Shown one piece after another: positions 1 to 10,583 of a stretch of DNA of 64,000 nucleotides. Within the stretch, counting starts at the first letter, position 1. Every line of letters starts with the position of its first letter. The position numbers were made by a program, and so were the translations under genes. This DNA is from Corynebacterium sp. p3-SID1241 (lineage in GTDB: Bacteria; Actinomycetota; Actinomycetes; Mycobacteriales; Mycobacteriaceae): positions 181,854 to 245,853 of the forward strand of contig JALXWS010000002.1 of the NCBI GenBank assembly GCA_025144025.1, read 5' to 3'. The notes beneath the pieces were generated by a model that saw only the letters and a program-made list of their open reading frames with translations, did not search any database and was not told where the DNA came from.

Positions 1-447
1 ATCACCGGCATTCCGGTCAATGGTGACCAGTGGGATGGCTATTCCGCAGAGCGCCGCTTGCTTATCGATGCCCTCTCTAAGCACGATTCCCATACCCTCT
101 TTGTTACCGGCGATATCCACTCCGAGTGGGCACATAATATCAGCAAGGACGGCCGCATCTTCGGCGCCGAGATGGTCTGCGCCTCAGTCTCTGCGCCAAA
201 TGTCAACGAACAGCTCAAGCTGCCGGAGGGCAATGAGCTGTCCAAGCTGGCCCAGCGCTACCTGCTAGGCGCAAACCCGCACACCCGCCATGTAGACCTT
301 GACCACCACGGCTATAGCTTTGTAACCGTCCGCCCGGATTCTGCGAAGATGCACTGGCTGCGCGTTGATAACCTGCTTACGGCTAAGTCACCGGTGCGCG
401 AAGCAGTCACCCTGACCTGGCGCCCAGACAAGGGCTACGATAAATAG
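1..447 (+). CDS. PhoD-like alkaline phosphatase, C-terminal part (5' end outside window)
   Basis: The frame is open from base 1, so the gene starts upstream of the window; about 148 residues are visible. The segment LFVTGDIHSEW is the metal-binding GDxHxxW motif of PhoD-type phosphodiesterase/phosphatases, and the later DHHGYSFV stretch fits the strand near the end of the same fold. PhoD enzymes are secreted, usually Tat-exported, and release phosphate from mono- and diesters outside the membrane. The signal peptide cannot be checked because the N-terminus is missing. It ends at a TAG and is followed by a 150-base gap with a hairpin and a convergent gene. Family assignment is firm; substrate is not known. 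Confidence 0.8.
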   Translation: MTGIPVNGDQWDGYSAERRLLIDALSKHDSHTLFVTGDIHSEWAHNISKDGRIFGAEMVCASVSAPNVNEQLKLPEGNELSKLAQRYLLGANPHTRHVDLDHHGYSFVTVRPDSAKMHWLRVDNLLTAKSPVREAVTLTWRPDKGYDK

Positions 448-513
448 TTGTAAGTTGTGTCACATGACAGGTACTCGGTGTTAACGAACGAGTAGTACAC
501 CTTCGATAGTCAT

Positions 514-545
514 AGTGAAATACCCTCTCTCTGGGGAATTTCACT
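514..545 (+). terminator. hairpin after the PhoD-like gene, possible terminator
   Basis: AGTGAAAT at 514-521 pairs perfectly with ATTTCACT at 538-545 around a 16-base loop. It lies between two convergent genes, where a terminator is expected, but has no clear T-run. A second small GC hairpin (GCCCGcctttCGGGC) follows near 558-572. Confidence 0.3.
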
Positions 546-597
546 ACCTATCACTCGCCCGCCTTTCGGGCCCCCCTGTGGTGCCGCGGATCCTTGC

Positions 598-1686
598 CTA
601 GTCCGCGGCATACTCGTAGTCGATGTAGCCGCGCTCGCCGCCCAGGTAGAACGTTTCCTGATCCGGCTCATTGAGCTCCAAACCTTCGCGCCAACGGCGC
701 ACGAGGTCTGGGTTCGCGATGAGCTGGCGGCCCACCACTGCGGCATCCACGTAATCCAGCTCGATTTCGCGCTGCGCATCCTCCTTGGAGGTCACCGTGG
801 GGAAACCATCATTCATTAGCACCTTGGTCACCCCGTTGGCGCGCGCTTTATTGGCCAGCTGCGCGATAAGCTCGCTTTCCGGCTCGCCATGCAGTAGCGA
901 CACGTAGGCCAGGTTCAGCGGTGCCAAGGCATCGAGCAGGCCGCCGTAGGTGGCCAGCATGTCTTCTTGGTCATCCTCGATGACACCCTGGACATTGTGC
1001 GCCGGCGAGAAACGAACGCCCACGCGGTCGGCGCCGATTTCCTCTACTACGGCGCGAATGACCATCTCCGGCAGGCGCCAGCGATTTTCCGGGCTGCCGC
1101 CAAACTCATCGTCGCGCTTATTAGACGAAGCCGCCATGAACTCGTGCAGCAGGTAGCCATTCGCGTTATGGATTTCCACCCCGTCGACGCCGGCATCGAT
1201 AGCCCGGCGCGCGCCCTGGCGGAATTCGTCCACGATACGCGGCAGCTCTTCCTTCTTCAGCTCGCGCGGCAGTGGCGCGTCCATCTTGCCGGAAAAGCCG
1301 CGTACGGTCCCGCCCCAGTCAAAAGAACTGGGAGCCTCTGGGTTCGCGCCATCGATCAGATCTGGGTGGCTGGTGCGGCCGCCGTGCATGATCTGCATTA
1401 ATAAGGTGCCGCCAGCCTCGTGCACGCGGTCTGCCACCGCACGCCAACCTTCTGCCTGCTCCTCTGTAGCAATACCGGCCTGGCCCGGGAAGGAGCGGTT
1501 AGTCCATGCCGGAAACGTTCCCTCCGTAACCACCAAACCAGCCGTAGCGCGCTGCGAGTAGTACTGCTGGTGCAGCTCGGTAGGCACACCGCTTTCACCG
1601 GCGCGCTGACGAGTCAGCGCCGCCATCGTCACGCGGTTATCTAGCTTGTATCGGCCAAGTTCCAGTGGTTCGAATAGTGAAGTCAT
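598..1686 (-). CDS. old yellow enzyme family NADH:flavin oxidoreductase / alkene reductase
   Basis: A 362-residue protein of normal length for the OYE family, a single FMN-binding TIM barrel. Visible family landmarks are the N-terminal NRVTMAALTR, the MQIMHGGRTSHP segment, the active-site run GVEIHNANGYLLHEF holding the His/Asn pair that binds the substrate carbonyl, the FGGSPENRWR signature, and the C-terminal VGRQLIANPDLV phosphate-binding region. Such enzymes use NAD(P)H to reduce activated C=C bonds or nitro groups in the cytoplasm. The substrate cannot be told. It is transcribed alone, convergent with the PhoD-like gene and divergent from the broken lipoprotein gene at 1818. Confidence 0.9.
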   Translation of the reverse strand: MTSLFEPLELGRYKLDNRVTMAALTRQRAGESGVPTELHQQYYSQRATAGLVVTEGTFPAWTNRSFPGQAGIATEEQAEGWRAVADRVHEAGGTLLMQIMHGGRTSHPDLIDGANPEAPSSFDWGGTVRGFSGKMDAPLPRELKKEELPRIVDEFRQGARRAIDAGVDGVEIHNANGYLLHEFMAASSNKRDDEFGGSPENRWRLPEMVIRAVVEEIGADRVGVRFSPAHNVQGVIEDDQEDMLATYGGLLDALAPLNLAYVSLLHGEPESELIAQLANKARANGVTKVLMNDGFPTVTSKEDAQREIELDYVDAAVVGRQLIANPDLVRRWREGLELNEPDQETFYLGGERGYIDYEYAAD

Positions 1687-1817
1687 GCCCAGCGCAACGC
1701 GCGGCCAAAGCGCACTATTTCATCTCCGCCAATACAGATCATTTATGCACGTCAGAAGCACCGCGAAAATGTTGAAGTCTTCCCCGTACACCTCGCCAAC
1801 CCCCTTTAATATTCCCC

Positions 1818-2423
1818 ATGCTCAAACGCGCCTCTGCCTTCATTCTCGCCGCCTTGTCCACTACCGGCCTTAGCGCCTGCGGCTCCAGTGATGAACAAGC
1901 TTCTACTGCTGCGGAACCAGTATTTAGCCAGCAGCAAGAATCCGACGCGCCCACTACGGTCACCAAGACCATAGACAATAACGAAAGCGCGGGCAATGAA
2001 GATGATGAGGTAAGCAGGCCCGAAGCCGGGCACCAAGAGCAGGCACCCGCACCAGAGACGGGAAATCACAACATCAACGCTGGACAGATAGGCGGCAAGT
2101 GCGGCTACACCAACCAAGGCGATAGCATCCATGCGGGTGAGCACACCTCGTGCGAGTTCACCAGTGCGATTTTTGATGAAGCCATCACCCATACATTTAC
2201 CTATACGCACCGCAACAAGATGGTCAATGGCTCTTATAACACCCGCATTTCTGCGACGAGCCCGCAGACCAAGTAGACTTACGATCTATTCTGCGCCATA
2301 GGCTCAGATGTGCGCACATTTCATTGTCAGAAGAAAAATGACACTAGCGTCTATGCTAGCTTCACCTCACCCAACAATGAGCGGTGGACGGACCGGCTCG
2401 ATGTAGAAGGCCAGCCCCACTAG
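1818..2423 (+). pseudogene. lipoprotein gene interrupted by an in-frame TAG; paralogue of 20651-21262
   Basis: It begins with a lipoprotein signal peptide (lipobox LSAC, Cys21) and reads to a TAG at 2274-2276, giving 152 residues. Beyond that TAG the same frame stays open to a second TAG at 2421-2423, and the extra residues align with the C-terminal third of the paralogue: CAIGSD here matches CHMGSD there, FHCQKKND matches LTCEKPGD, and ASF and R-W-T-x-R are shared. Read through, it would be 201 residues against 203. The TAG sits where the paralogue has Gln (CAG), so one C-to-T change explains it. The shared core is GNHNI-x2-GQIGG-x-CG...GDSI-x-AG...TSCEF. The truncated product would lose two conserved Cys. 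The extension overlaps the end of the convergent mscCG gene by 4 bases. Function of the family is unknown. Confidence 0.8.
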
Positions 2424-4012
2424 CGAGGCTCCGCCGGAATCTCTGCGCCCGTACTGCCGGCAGTTCCAGAAGCTTGGGTGCCGTCACCGGCATCAGGAGC
2501 AGTAGCAGTGCCGTTCCCGGAATCGCTTCCAGAGTTACCTGCACCGTCGGCGGTGCTCGGGGCTGGTGAAGCATTGCCAGTAGCGCCTGCTCCCTGCTCG
2601 CCGCCAGCGGGCGTATCGGTAGCGCCAGCGCCTTCGGTGCCCTGCGGGTTGGTGGCCTCAGAAGGAGCCGCGCCTTCCTCGCTTGGCTCGCTCTGTGTGC
2701 CGGTTTCGGTGGTTTCTTCGGTAGGTGCGGTGGAGCTGGGGGCTTCGGCAGGCTGCGAGGAGGAGGTTTCCTTACCGCTATTGCGCCAATGCTCGGGCGA
2801 GAGCCAGCCAGCGTCGGCATCATCCGGGTTGCTCGAAGCCAGGGTCAAAGCACCGACGACGAACAAGGCAAGAATAAGCCCCGTGGTGGAGCCGCGCACT
2901 CGGCCGCCAAAGGTGGCGATCTTTTGGAACTTGGTATTGGTCTCTAAAGAACGCCAGATTCCCTTGGTAGGTTCAGGTTCTTGGTTGTCATCAGACAGGG
3001 CGGGCCTTCCGGGGCCAGCGCTATCCGGGCCGGCTTCCTCTTCCGGTTTTGCGTCCAGGCGAGACTCCACCTTGGTTTCCGGGTGGGATTCCTTGCCCGC
3101 TATGGAAGCATCCTTGACGGACTCTTGAGCCGCAACGTTTCCCTCCGGAGGAGTAAGCGGGCGCTGAAGTTCATCCAAATCGGCCACGTTGTAGTGGTCC
3201 CAGAACTCCGAGAGCAGCGCCGAGCGAATGGCACGCTCCACCGCCCACTGCCGGGCGGGGTTAACGGTAACCAGCACGCGGTAGGTCACGTGCCAGGACT
3301 GGCCGGCGGCTTGCGGGGCAACCAACTGGGTGGCCGGCAGCACCTCCAGCTCGCCGTTGACGTCTACGGCAATGGATGGTTCTCGAATGGCCTGCTCGGA
3401 GATGGTGCGCACTCGGCGCGTGATCTCCGGTAAGGTCTCGCCTTCTTGCACGGGCACGTCGAAGTTGACCACAGCGCGCGACCATTCTTGGGAATAGTTT
3501 GTCACCGCGCCGGCCGAGCTATTGGGCACGGTAACCAACTCGCCGGTAGGCGTGCGCACCTTGGTGGTACGCAAGGTCAGCATTACCACAGTGCCTTCCA
3601 CGTCGGTCACGCCATCAAAACTGACGTAGTCGCCCACGCCGAATTGCTTTTCCGAGAGGATGAAAAAGCCAGAAAGAAAATCCGCAATGATGGACTGGGC
3701 ACCAAAGCCCACGGCGGCCGAAACTATCGTCGCCGGCACTGCCGCGCCTACTGCGGGCACGCCGATATTGGTCAGGGCGGCCCAAATGATAAGGAAGTAC
3801 GCGATGGCCTGCACGATGTAGACCAGCGCGCCGGTCAGCGCTAGGCGCGCCTTGGTGGATTCTTCATCTTCATCGAGGCGGCGCTCTATGATGCGGATTG
3901 CCAGCCTGCCAACGCGCGGTATCAAAATACCGATCAGCAGCAGCGCAATAAGCGGCAAGCCGTGGTCAACAAAAAGACTCCACAGCTCGTAGAAGTAATA
4001 CTTCAGGTTCAT
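2420..4012 (-). CDS. mscCG: MscS-family mechanosensitive channel of the MscCG (YggB) type
   Basis: 530 residues, close to the C. glutamicum channel and much longer than E. coli MscS. In order: three N-terminal membrane helices (about 17-33, 58-80, 85-120), a pore region with GFGAQSIIADFLSGFF and KQFGVGDYV, the cytoplasmic beta and alpha/beta domain to about 270, a charged linker, a fourth membrane helix near 377-393 preceded by the FGGRVR segment, then a Ser/Thr/Glu/Gly-rich tail of about 135 residues outside the cell. The fourth helix and tail are the mark of the corynebacterial MscCG proteins, which relieve hypo-osmotic stress and are the route of glutamate efflux in C. glutamicum. Transcribed alone; it converges on the broken lipoprotein gene. 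Confidence 0.9.
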   Translation of the reverse strand: MNLKYYFYELWSLFVDHGLPLIALLLIGILIPRVGRLAIRIIERRLDEDEESTKARLALTGALVYIVQAIAYFLIIWAALTNIGVPAVGAAVPATIVSAAVGFGAQSIIADFLSGFFILSEKQFGVGDYVSFDGVTDVEGTVVMLTLRTTKVRTPTGELVTVPNSSAGAVTNYSQEWSRAVVNFDVPVQEGETLPEITRRVRTISEQAIREPSIAVDVNGELEVLPATQLVAPQAAGQSWHVTYRVLVTVNPARQWAVERAIRSALLSEFWDHYNVADLDELQRPLTPPEGNVAAQESVKDASIAGKESHPETKVESRLDAKPEEEAGPDSAGPGRPALSDDNQEPEPTKGIWRSLETNTKFQKIATFGGRVRGSTTGLILALFVVGALTLASSNPDDADAGWLSPEHWRNSGKETSSSQPAEAPSSTAPTEETTETGTQSEPSEEGAAPSEATNPQGTEGAGATDTPAGGEQGAGATGNASPAPSTADGAGNSGSDSGNGTATAPDAGDGTQASGTAGSTGAEIPAEPR

Positions 4013-4108
4013 GCCTCTACCGTAGGCCGCGGAGCTGAAAACAGGATGCCAGTTTACTGCCAGGCACCAGGCAAGAGCCCAAAGGCCCTTGCGCGGATTG
4101 GCCGGACT

Positions 4109-5164
4109 CTAGTCACGGGAGTTATAGCGCTTCATGAGCCGATCGATGAGCTCATCAGTAAGCTTGTCATCTTCCAAGATGGTATCGAGCAGCCGCTGGG
4201 ATTCATCATGGGAGGCCTGCTCTTCCGCCTCATAGGAGTCACCGCTGAGGTCCACGCCAAAGTCGGTGTTTTCGGCTTCCGCGGTCCGGGTACTGAGCTG
4301 ATCGACGTCCAATTGAAAGGACTCCAAAAACTCGCTGGCCTCCGCAGCGGCCTCTTTGCGGCGCTTGCCGGAGCGTACTTCCTTTTCAATGCGGCGCTGC
4401 AGCGCGGCTTCCATCTGGCGGTGGCGCCACGCGCGCAGGCGGTGCGGCTCCAAGCGGCGGCCCACCGCGCGGCTTTTTTTCTCGGCCTTCTTCGCTAGCG
4501 CCTTTACCTGCGCCGCAGTGTCATTAATGGGCGCCCAATCTTGGTAGGCAGGCACGCGCCAGCCGGCCCAGATGCCCAGCAGCGCCAGGAAGATGGAGAC
4601 TAAAGGCCCGATGATCATGCCCACCGCCATCATGTCGAAGTGGTGGCCCACCAAGACGATGACAGTGCAGGCAACAGCCGGGATAACCGTCGGCTGGTTA
4701 TCACCAAATACGCTCGGCTCGCGGCCCATTACAATGTCACGAATCATGGATCCACCCGTGGCAGTAAATACGCCCATCATGATGCACGGAATAAGCGGCA
4801 GACCATAGGTAATGGCCTTCACGGCGCCGGTGGCTGCCCAGAGGCCGGAAACGACGGCGTCACCATGCGCTTGCAGGTAATCCCAGGTCTTGCCCTTGAA
4901 ATAGACAAAGCGGGCAATCAACGCGCCGGTAAAAGCCAGATATAGGTACTCCGGCTGGCTCATGGCCGCCACCGTACCGCGGTTGATGAGCACGTCACGC
5001 ACCATGCCGCCGCCTAAGGAGGAGAACATCGCAATGAAGAAAAAGCCGATGATATCGTAACCGCGCTTGCGCGCCATGGTGCCGCCGATGATTCCCATCA
5101 GCAGCACGCCACTGATATCGGACCAGCGGTAGAGAGATTCAATGAGCGGATCCACTTCAACCAT
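4109..5164 (-). CDS. TRIC/UPF0126 family membrane channel protein with long cytoplasmic tail
   Basis: 351 residues from the ATG at 5164. The first 210 residues carry two copies of the UPF0126/TRIC repeat, each with three membrane helices: GGTMARKRGYDIIGFFFIAM...GGGMVRDVLI, then a second unit with GGSMIRDIVMGREPSVF. Bacterial members form trimeric cation-permeable channels. The remaining 140 residues are charged and hydrophilic (KKAEKKSR, EKEVRSGKRRKEAAAE), an extension not required in the family core. The frame is open further upstream, to 5227, but that would run the N-terminus into the terminator of tRNA-Met, so the start MVEVDPLIE is preferred. Physiological ion and regulation are unknown. 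Confidence 0.85.
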   Translation of the reverse strand: MVEVDPLIESLYRWSDISGVLLMGIIGGTMARKRGYDIIGFFFIAMFSSLGGGMVRDVLINRGTVAAMSQPEYLYLAFTGALIARFVYFKGKTWDYLQAHGDAVVSGLWAATGAVKAITYGLPLIPCIMMGVFTATGGSMIRDIVMGREPSVFGDNQPTVIPAVACTVIVLVGHHFDMMAVGMIIGPLVSIFLALLGIWAGWRVPAYQDWAPINDTAAQVKALAKKAEKKSRAVGRRLEPHRLRAWRHRQMEAALQRRIEKEVRSGKRRKEAAAEASEFLESFQLDVDQLSTRTAEAENTDFGVDLSGDSYEAEEQASHDESQRLLDTILEDDKLTDELIDRLMKRYNSRD

Positions 5165-5225
5165 ATGGTTATTAGACTTCACCGCCCGCCCCTGCGCAAT
5201 TAGCACACCCAAATGCGCAGTTAGC

Positions 5226-5255
5226 AAAAAGGCGCCGGCACTGCTTGCCGACGCC
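5226..5255 (-). terminator. rho-independent terminator of tRNA-Met
   Basis: On the minus strand GGCGTCGGCA pairs with TGCCGGCGCC (one G-T pair) around a five-base loop, followed by TTTTT. It begins 13 bases downstream of the tRNA 3' end. Confidence 0.8.
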
Positions 5256-5267
5256 TCCCTTTAACCG

Positions 5268-5341
5268 TGGGGCCAGCGGGGCTCGAACCCGCGACCGACG
5301 GATTATGAGTCCGTAGCTCTAACCGACTGAGCTATAGCCCC
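5268..5341 (-). tRNA. tRNA-Met (anticodon CAT), elongator type most likely
   Basis: 74-base cloverleaf read on the minus strand: acceptor GGGGCTA/TGGCCCC with discriminator A, D-arm AGCTC...GAGC, anticodon stem ACGGA/TCCGT with loop CTCATAA (anticodon CAT), and a T-arm with GGTTCGAGCC. CCA is not encoded. A CAT anticodon could also belong to the lysidine-modified tRNA-Ile2. The full acceptor pairing at position 1-72 argues against the initiator. Confidence 0.9.
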
Positions 5342-5474
5342 ACACAGATTGCACGCCCACTAGGGCGATTCTCTGCCCCCAAAAGATTAGTCAAAGAGCG
5401 GCCAAAGACCAATTTGCCCCCCTACCCTTTTGAGTATTTGTATGCTTCCTACCCCCTCAGGGTAGAAATTATTT

Positions 5475-6380
5475 ATGCGCAAACTACTCTCTTCTCTCAT
5501 TGTCGTCTCTGCACTCACGCTTACTTCCTGCTCAGATAGCGGTAGTGACAGCCCAAAGGCAAGCGACTCCCATAATTCCGAGTCCGGTGCACAGGCCGAT
5601 GCGAAGTCCGCAATTGGAACGTGGAAGCAAGAGGACAGCGCTTCTGAAGATGGCTGGATGGAAGCCAGCATCACCGATGACGTCATCACCATCGAATGGG
5701 TCATGGATAACGGCGAAAATCGCATGAACTACTGGATCGGCACCTTTGACGCTCAAGCTGCTGCATCCGGTGAGACCGTTAGCTCAAACCGCGATACCGT
5801 TGCCACCGCCTCGGAGTGGATGGCCGCTTTGTCCGATAAGAAAGATTTCTCTATCGAAGACGACACCTTAACTTTCCAGGTCGCGATTGAAGATAAGGAA
5901 TTCACCACACACATGAAAAAGGTGAAGGATGATCCGACAACCGTAAAAGAGCTAAAGAGCACAGATTTTAGCCAATCCTTTAAAGACGGAGTCCTGGATG
6001 TTCCAGCCGCCAAGTTCGAAATTACCGACCACCGTGTTGTTAAACCTGGTGAGCCCGGCAACGAATTAGGTGAAAAGCCACTTCTCGTCTTTAACTATGA
6101 CGTAACGAATAAAACGGATGAGACCCTAACCACCACCGACTTCGTCGTGTACTTCACCGCCATCCAAGACAATGATCCGAATAAGGTAAACGAGCTAGAT
6201 CTCGGTTCCTATCTTGATCCTGAAACTTCCGATACTCAGCTTGAACAGATTAAAAAGGGAGGAACTGTCGCCGGAACAATATCCTACGAGCTCGATGATT
6301 TAACCACGCCTGTGGACCTTGTCGCCTCTAAGTCCTTCAGCCAAGACGAAATCGGCCGCCAGACTTTCGAGCTCGAATAA
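5475..6380 (+). CDS. secreted lipoprotein with C-terminal DUF5067-like domain
   Basis: 301 residues with a typical lipoprotein signal: MRKLL, a hydrophobic run, and lipobox LTSC with Cys19, then a Ser/Asp-rich linker. Residues about 45-150 (GTWKQ...DGWMEASITDDVITIEWV) look like a small beta-sheet binding domain. From about 175 on, AKFEITDHRVV...PLLVFNYDVTNKTDE is the pattern of DUF5067/DUF4352-type immunoglobulin-like domains found in exported lipoproteins of Gram-positive bacteria. No catalytic motif is seen. The protein is expected on the outer face of the cytoplasmic membrane. It is monocistronic, between tRNA-Met and the trailing end of the CRISPR array. Function is unknown. Confidence 0.8.
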   Translation: MRKLLSSLIVVSALTLTSCSDSGSDSPKASDSHNSESGAQADAKSAIGTWKQEDSASEDGWMEASITDDVITIEWVMDNGENRMNYWIGTFDAQAAASGETVSSNRDTVATASEWMAALSDKKDFSIEDDTLTFQVAIEDKEFTTHMKKVKDDPTTVKELKSTDFSQSFKDGVLDVPAAKFEITDHRVVKPGEPGNELGEKPLLVFNYDVTNKTDETLTTTDFVVYFTAIQDNDPNKVNELDLGSYLDPETSDTQLEQIKKGGTVAGTISYELDDLTTPVDLVASKSFSQDEIGRQTFELE

Positions 6381-6525
6381 CCGTCCACCAAAGTGTCAGC
6401 AAAGCTCCGGCTCTATCTAAGTGCAAAGCGAAGCCAGCTGCATTGCAATGCCACGCATGAACCGGACCTGCTTCTCACTGACGCGGGACCACCCACCGGG
6501 GGATACCGTCACGTGATGTGTCTCG

Positions 6526-8506
<1,981 letters not shown>

Positions 8507-8593
8507 CCTTGCTGAGCAGGAATAATATGAGCCTAAGGGCCATTTTACATACAGCTTCGAGCGGGGGGTTAAAAGCCTATTTGCTCGAATACG
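8507..8593 (-). promoter_or_regulatory. CRISPR leader
   Basis: The 87 bases between the cas2 stop codon and the first repeat. It is more AT-rich than the flanking genes and contains a minus-strand TAAAAT (plus 8543-8548) at a good distance to act as the -10 box for array transcription starting about 30 bases before the first repeat. New spacers should enter at 8506. Confidence 0.7.
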
Positions 8594-8950
8594 CTAACCT
8601 CCCCCTTTCTGTCGGATGTACATCTTGCGGGCTTGGCGGGCTTTCGACCAACCCGTCCGACGCTTCATCTGCTTTGGTTTATGTGGGCGCATCATTAACG
8701 TGACACCATCGAAATCGGTGGGTTCCCAGTGATGCCGGTGAGTTCGGAACTCCATGCCTTGCTCATTAGCGACGGAATACACCAATAAGGCACGACCGTC
8801 TTTACAAAGATCCACTGTTCTCTCCCAGAGCAATTCTCGGACGCGCGCGGTAGGGCGTCCCACAAACGTTCCAGGGGTCAGCTCAATGAGCCATTTACTG
8901 AGATCGCCTCGCAGGCCTCCTGGGCAGGCTGTAACGACCAGCACCATCAT
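8594..8950 (-). CDS. cas2: CRISPR-associated endonuclease Cas2, type I-E
   Basis: 118 residues from the ATG at 8950, which overlaps the cas1 stop as ATGA. The start MMVLVVTACPGGLRGDLSKW and the following ELTPGTFVG are the standard Cas2e opening; the frame is open further upstream but only within cas1. Cas2e dimers bridge two Cas1 dimers to form the integrase that inserts spacers at the leader end; the C-terminal tail after LMMRPHKPK is the basic extension seen in I-E proteins. Last gene of the cas operon, directly before the leader. Confidence 0.95.
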   Translation of the reverse strand: MMVLVVTACPGGLRGDLSKWLIELTPGTFVGRPTARVRELLWERTVDLCKDGRALLVYSVANEQGMEFRTHRHHWEPTDFDGVTLMMRPHKPKQMKRRTGWSKARQARKMYIRQKGGG

Positions 8951-9885
8951 GACAACGACTCCTCTTCTGCCCAATTCACCCCGGAGGCAATAACTTCAAG
9001 CTCACTCCACAACATGAGTTCGGCATCGCTAACTAGAAGTTCATCAGGGATGTCGAAAAGAGCCTTAAGGTCGCGCACCATCCGGGGCATCAAGCGATGA
9101 GATACCACCTTATCGCGAATCCGACGGCGCACCTCAACGGAAGGATTTCCCTGCTGTGCTGCCACGGCATCAAATGCTGCAGGAATCGAAATCTCCGCTT
9201 TGTACAGGTCTGCCACATCGTAGACAAAGGAACGATCAGTGCCAGTGTGCACAACGCCCAACGCCGGAATGAAACCCAAAGCCGCAATTACTGCATGTGC
9301 GATGCCATACAAAGCAGCGCTTCCTGCTGTGAGTGCCTGGTTGATGGGGTCCGAGGAATCGAAATCATTGGGGTCATAAGATCGACGATTCCAATACACA
9401 CCTGTGCGCTCCGCTTCGGCGGCATAAATCCGCTTCATACGCGCCCCTTCGCGGCCGCGCAACTGCGACATCGTCAACCGAGAGACATCTTCGCCTGGAA
9501 ACCGCAGTGCATACATGCGGCGAGCACAGTCCAACCGCTTGCGTTGGTTACTGATAACCTGCGCATGGATTTCAGTCATACGGGAAGACTTGGCCGGCGG
9601 GCGGCCATGGGCGTAATAGCGAACCCCGCGCTCACCTACCCAAAGGGTGGTCACGCCGGCGTCGCCAAGCAGGGCCATAGCAGCGTAGGTGATCTTCGTG
9701 CCAGGACCGAGCAATAAAGCAGCCACCTGGGTAGCAGGCGCATAAGCTACCCCACGTTGATCGGTGATGGTAAGGGAATTCCCATCCCTATTGACCACGC
9801 ACCGCTCAGCGTAAAGGAAGCTTATCCGGTCCGATATCCGCGCTAAAGCTTGGCGCGTAATGGGGACTTCACTTGGTGTGGACAT
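8947..9885 (-). CDS. cas1: CRISPR-associated endonuclease Cas1, type I-E
   Basis: 312 residues, normal for Cas1e. The C-terminal helical domain shows the three metal ligands in context: Glu in GREGARMK, His in GVVHTGTDRSFVYD and Asp in DVADLYK. The N-terminal beta domain ends near LWVGERGVRYYAHG. It is the catalytic subunit of the Cas1-Cas2 spacer integrase. Its ATG shares one base with the cas6e stop (TAATG), and its own stop overlaps the start of cas2, so these genes are translationally coupled. No key residue is missing, so acquisition should be possible. Confidence 0.96.
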   Translation of the reverse strand: MSTPSEVPITRQALARISDRISFLYAERCVVNRDGNSLTITDQRGVAYAPATQVAALLLGPGTKITYAAMALLGDAGVTTLWVGERGVRYYAHGRPPAKSSRMTEIHAQVISNQRKRLDCARRMYALRFPGEDVSRLTMSQLRGREGARMKRIYAAEAERTGVYWNRRSYDPNDFDSSDPINQALTAGSAALYGIAHAVIAALGFIPALGVVHTGTDRSFVYDVADLYKAEISIPAAFDAVAAQQGNPSVEVRRRIRDKVVSHRLMPRMVRDLKALFDIPDELLVSDAELMLWSELEVIASGVNWAEEESLS

Positions 9886-10583
9886 TATGCACCTGCCGGC
9901 CGGGCCAAGGTCAATAGACCACAGCCATAACCACGAGCCCTACCAATGCCATTGACTAAAGTCCCGCGCAGTGCGTCTGGATCACTGATCTCCAAGGTTC
10001 CGCGGTAGCGTGCAGTAGCGATGTGCACGCTACGGCGGCTATCGCCTTTACGGAAATCCAAGGATTTTCGCTCCACGATGGTGGTCTGCTCATGTACGGA
10101 CCAGCGGTCACGTTCGGCATCACTAGCCTCATCTTGAGCGCGCGGGGCGAGCTTGAATCCGGATCGTTCAGAGCGTTGGTACAGCCAGCCCAATTGGTGC
10201 TCTACTGAAACGTGCGCCTTAACTTTGCCTCGCTTTCCACCATTAGACTGCGAGTATGTGGGATTGGCCAAGAGCTCAAAATGCCACCTCTGCCCTTTAG
10301 TCAGAGAGCCCAAGAGGCGGTCATACTCGACTGATTGCGCAGGCCTTGTATCCCACCCTGCCTGCTCAGCAATCACGCTGGCAGTCGGCTTTTCAGGCCC
10401 CACGATATACAGCGCCCGGTAGTCACCGCTTTTGTCAAGGCGCCACAATATACGCCCAGAAGACTGGTCTAAGTCGGGCGGGAAGGAAGCCGCCACAGCC
10501 GCATGCATAGCCTGCGGGTTGGTCAACAGTTTGCGCCCTTGGCGACGCCGCGGGTTAATCAAAATCTTTGTCAACGTACTCAT
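9885..10583 (-). CDS. cas6e: CRISPR pre-crRNA endoribonuclease Cas6e (CasE/Cse3)
   Basis: 232 residues with the two RAMP ferredoxin folds. MSTLTKILINPRRR opens the first; His27 in QAMHAAV is the likely general base near the usual Cas6e position; the C-terminal NGIGRARGYGCGLLTLA is the glycine-rich RAMP loop. Cas6e cuts each repeat at the 3' base of its hairpin and stays on the crRNA 3' end as part of Cascade. It overlaps cas5e by four bases. The same enzyme would be expected to process the degenerate mini-array at 17934-18022, whose second repeat keeps the whole hairpin. Confidence 0.94.
   Translation of the reverse strand: MSTLTKILINPRRRQGRKLLTNPQAMHAAVAASFPPDLDQSSGRILWRLDKSGDYRALYIVGPEKPTASVIAEQAGWDTRPAQSVEYDRLLGSLTKGQRWHFELLANPTYSQSNGGKRGKVKAHVSVEHQLGWLYQRSERSGFKLAPRAQDEASDAERDRWSVHEQTTIVERKSLDFRKGDSRRSVHIATARYRGTLEISDPDALRGTLVNGIGRARGYGCGLLTLARPAGA

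Noticed and set aside
2478-3128. 216-residue plus-strand frame within mscCG
   Set aside because: It is the complement of the Ser/Thr/Gly-rich tail region and has no independent signals.
5165-5227. Upstream extension of the TRIC-like gene
   Set aside because: It would read into the terminator of tRNA-Met, and the added residues lie before the conserved start of the family.
8527-8533. ATGAGCC in the CRISPR leader as a further degenerate repeat
   Set aside because: It is on the opposite strand to the array's crRNA sense, has no hairpin beside it, and is not 61 bases from another copy.
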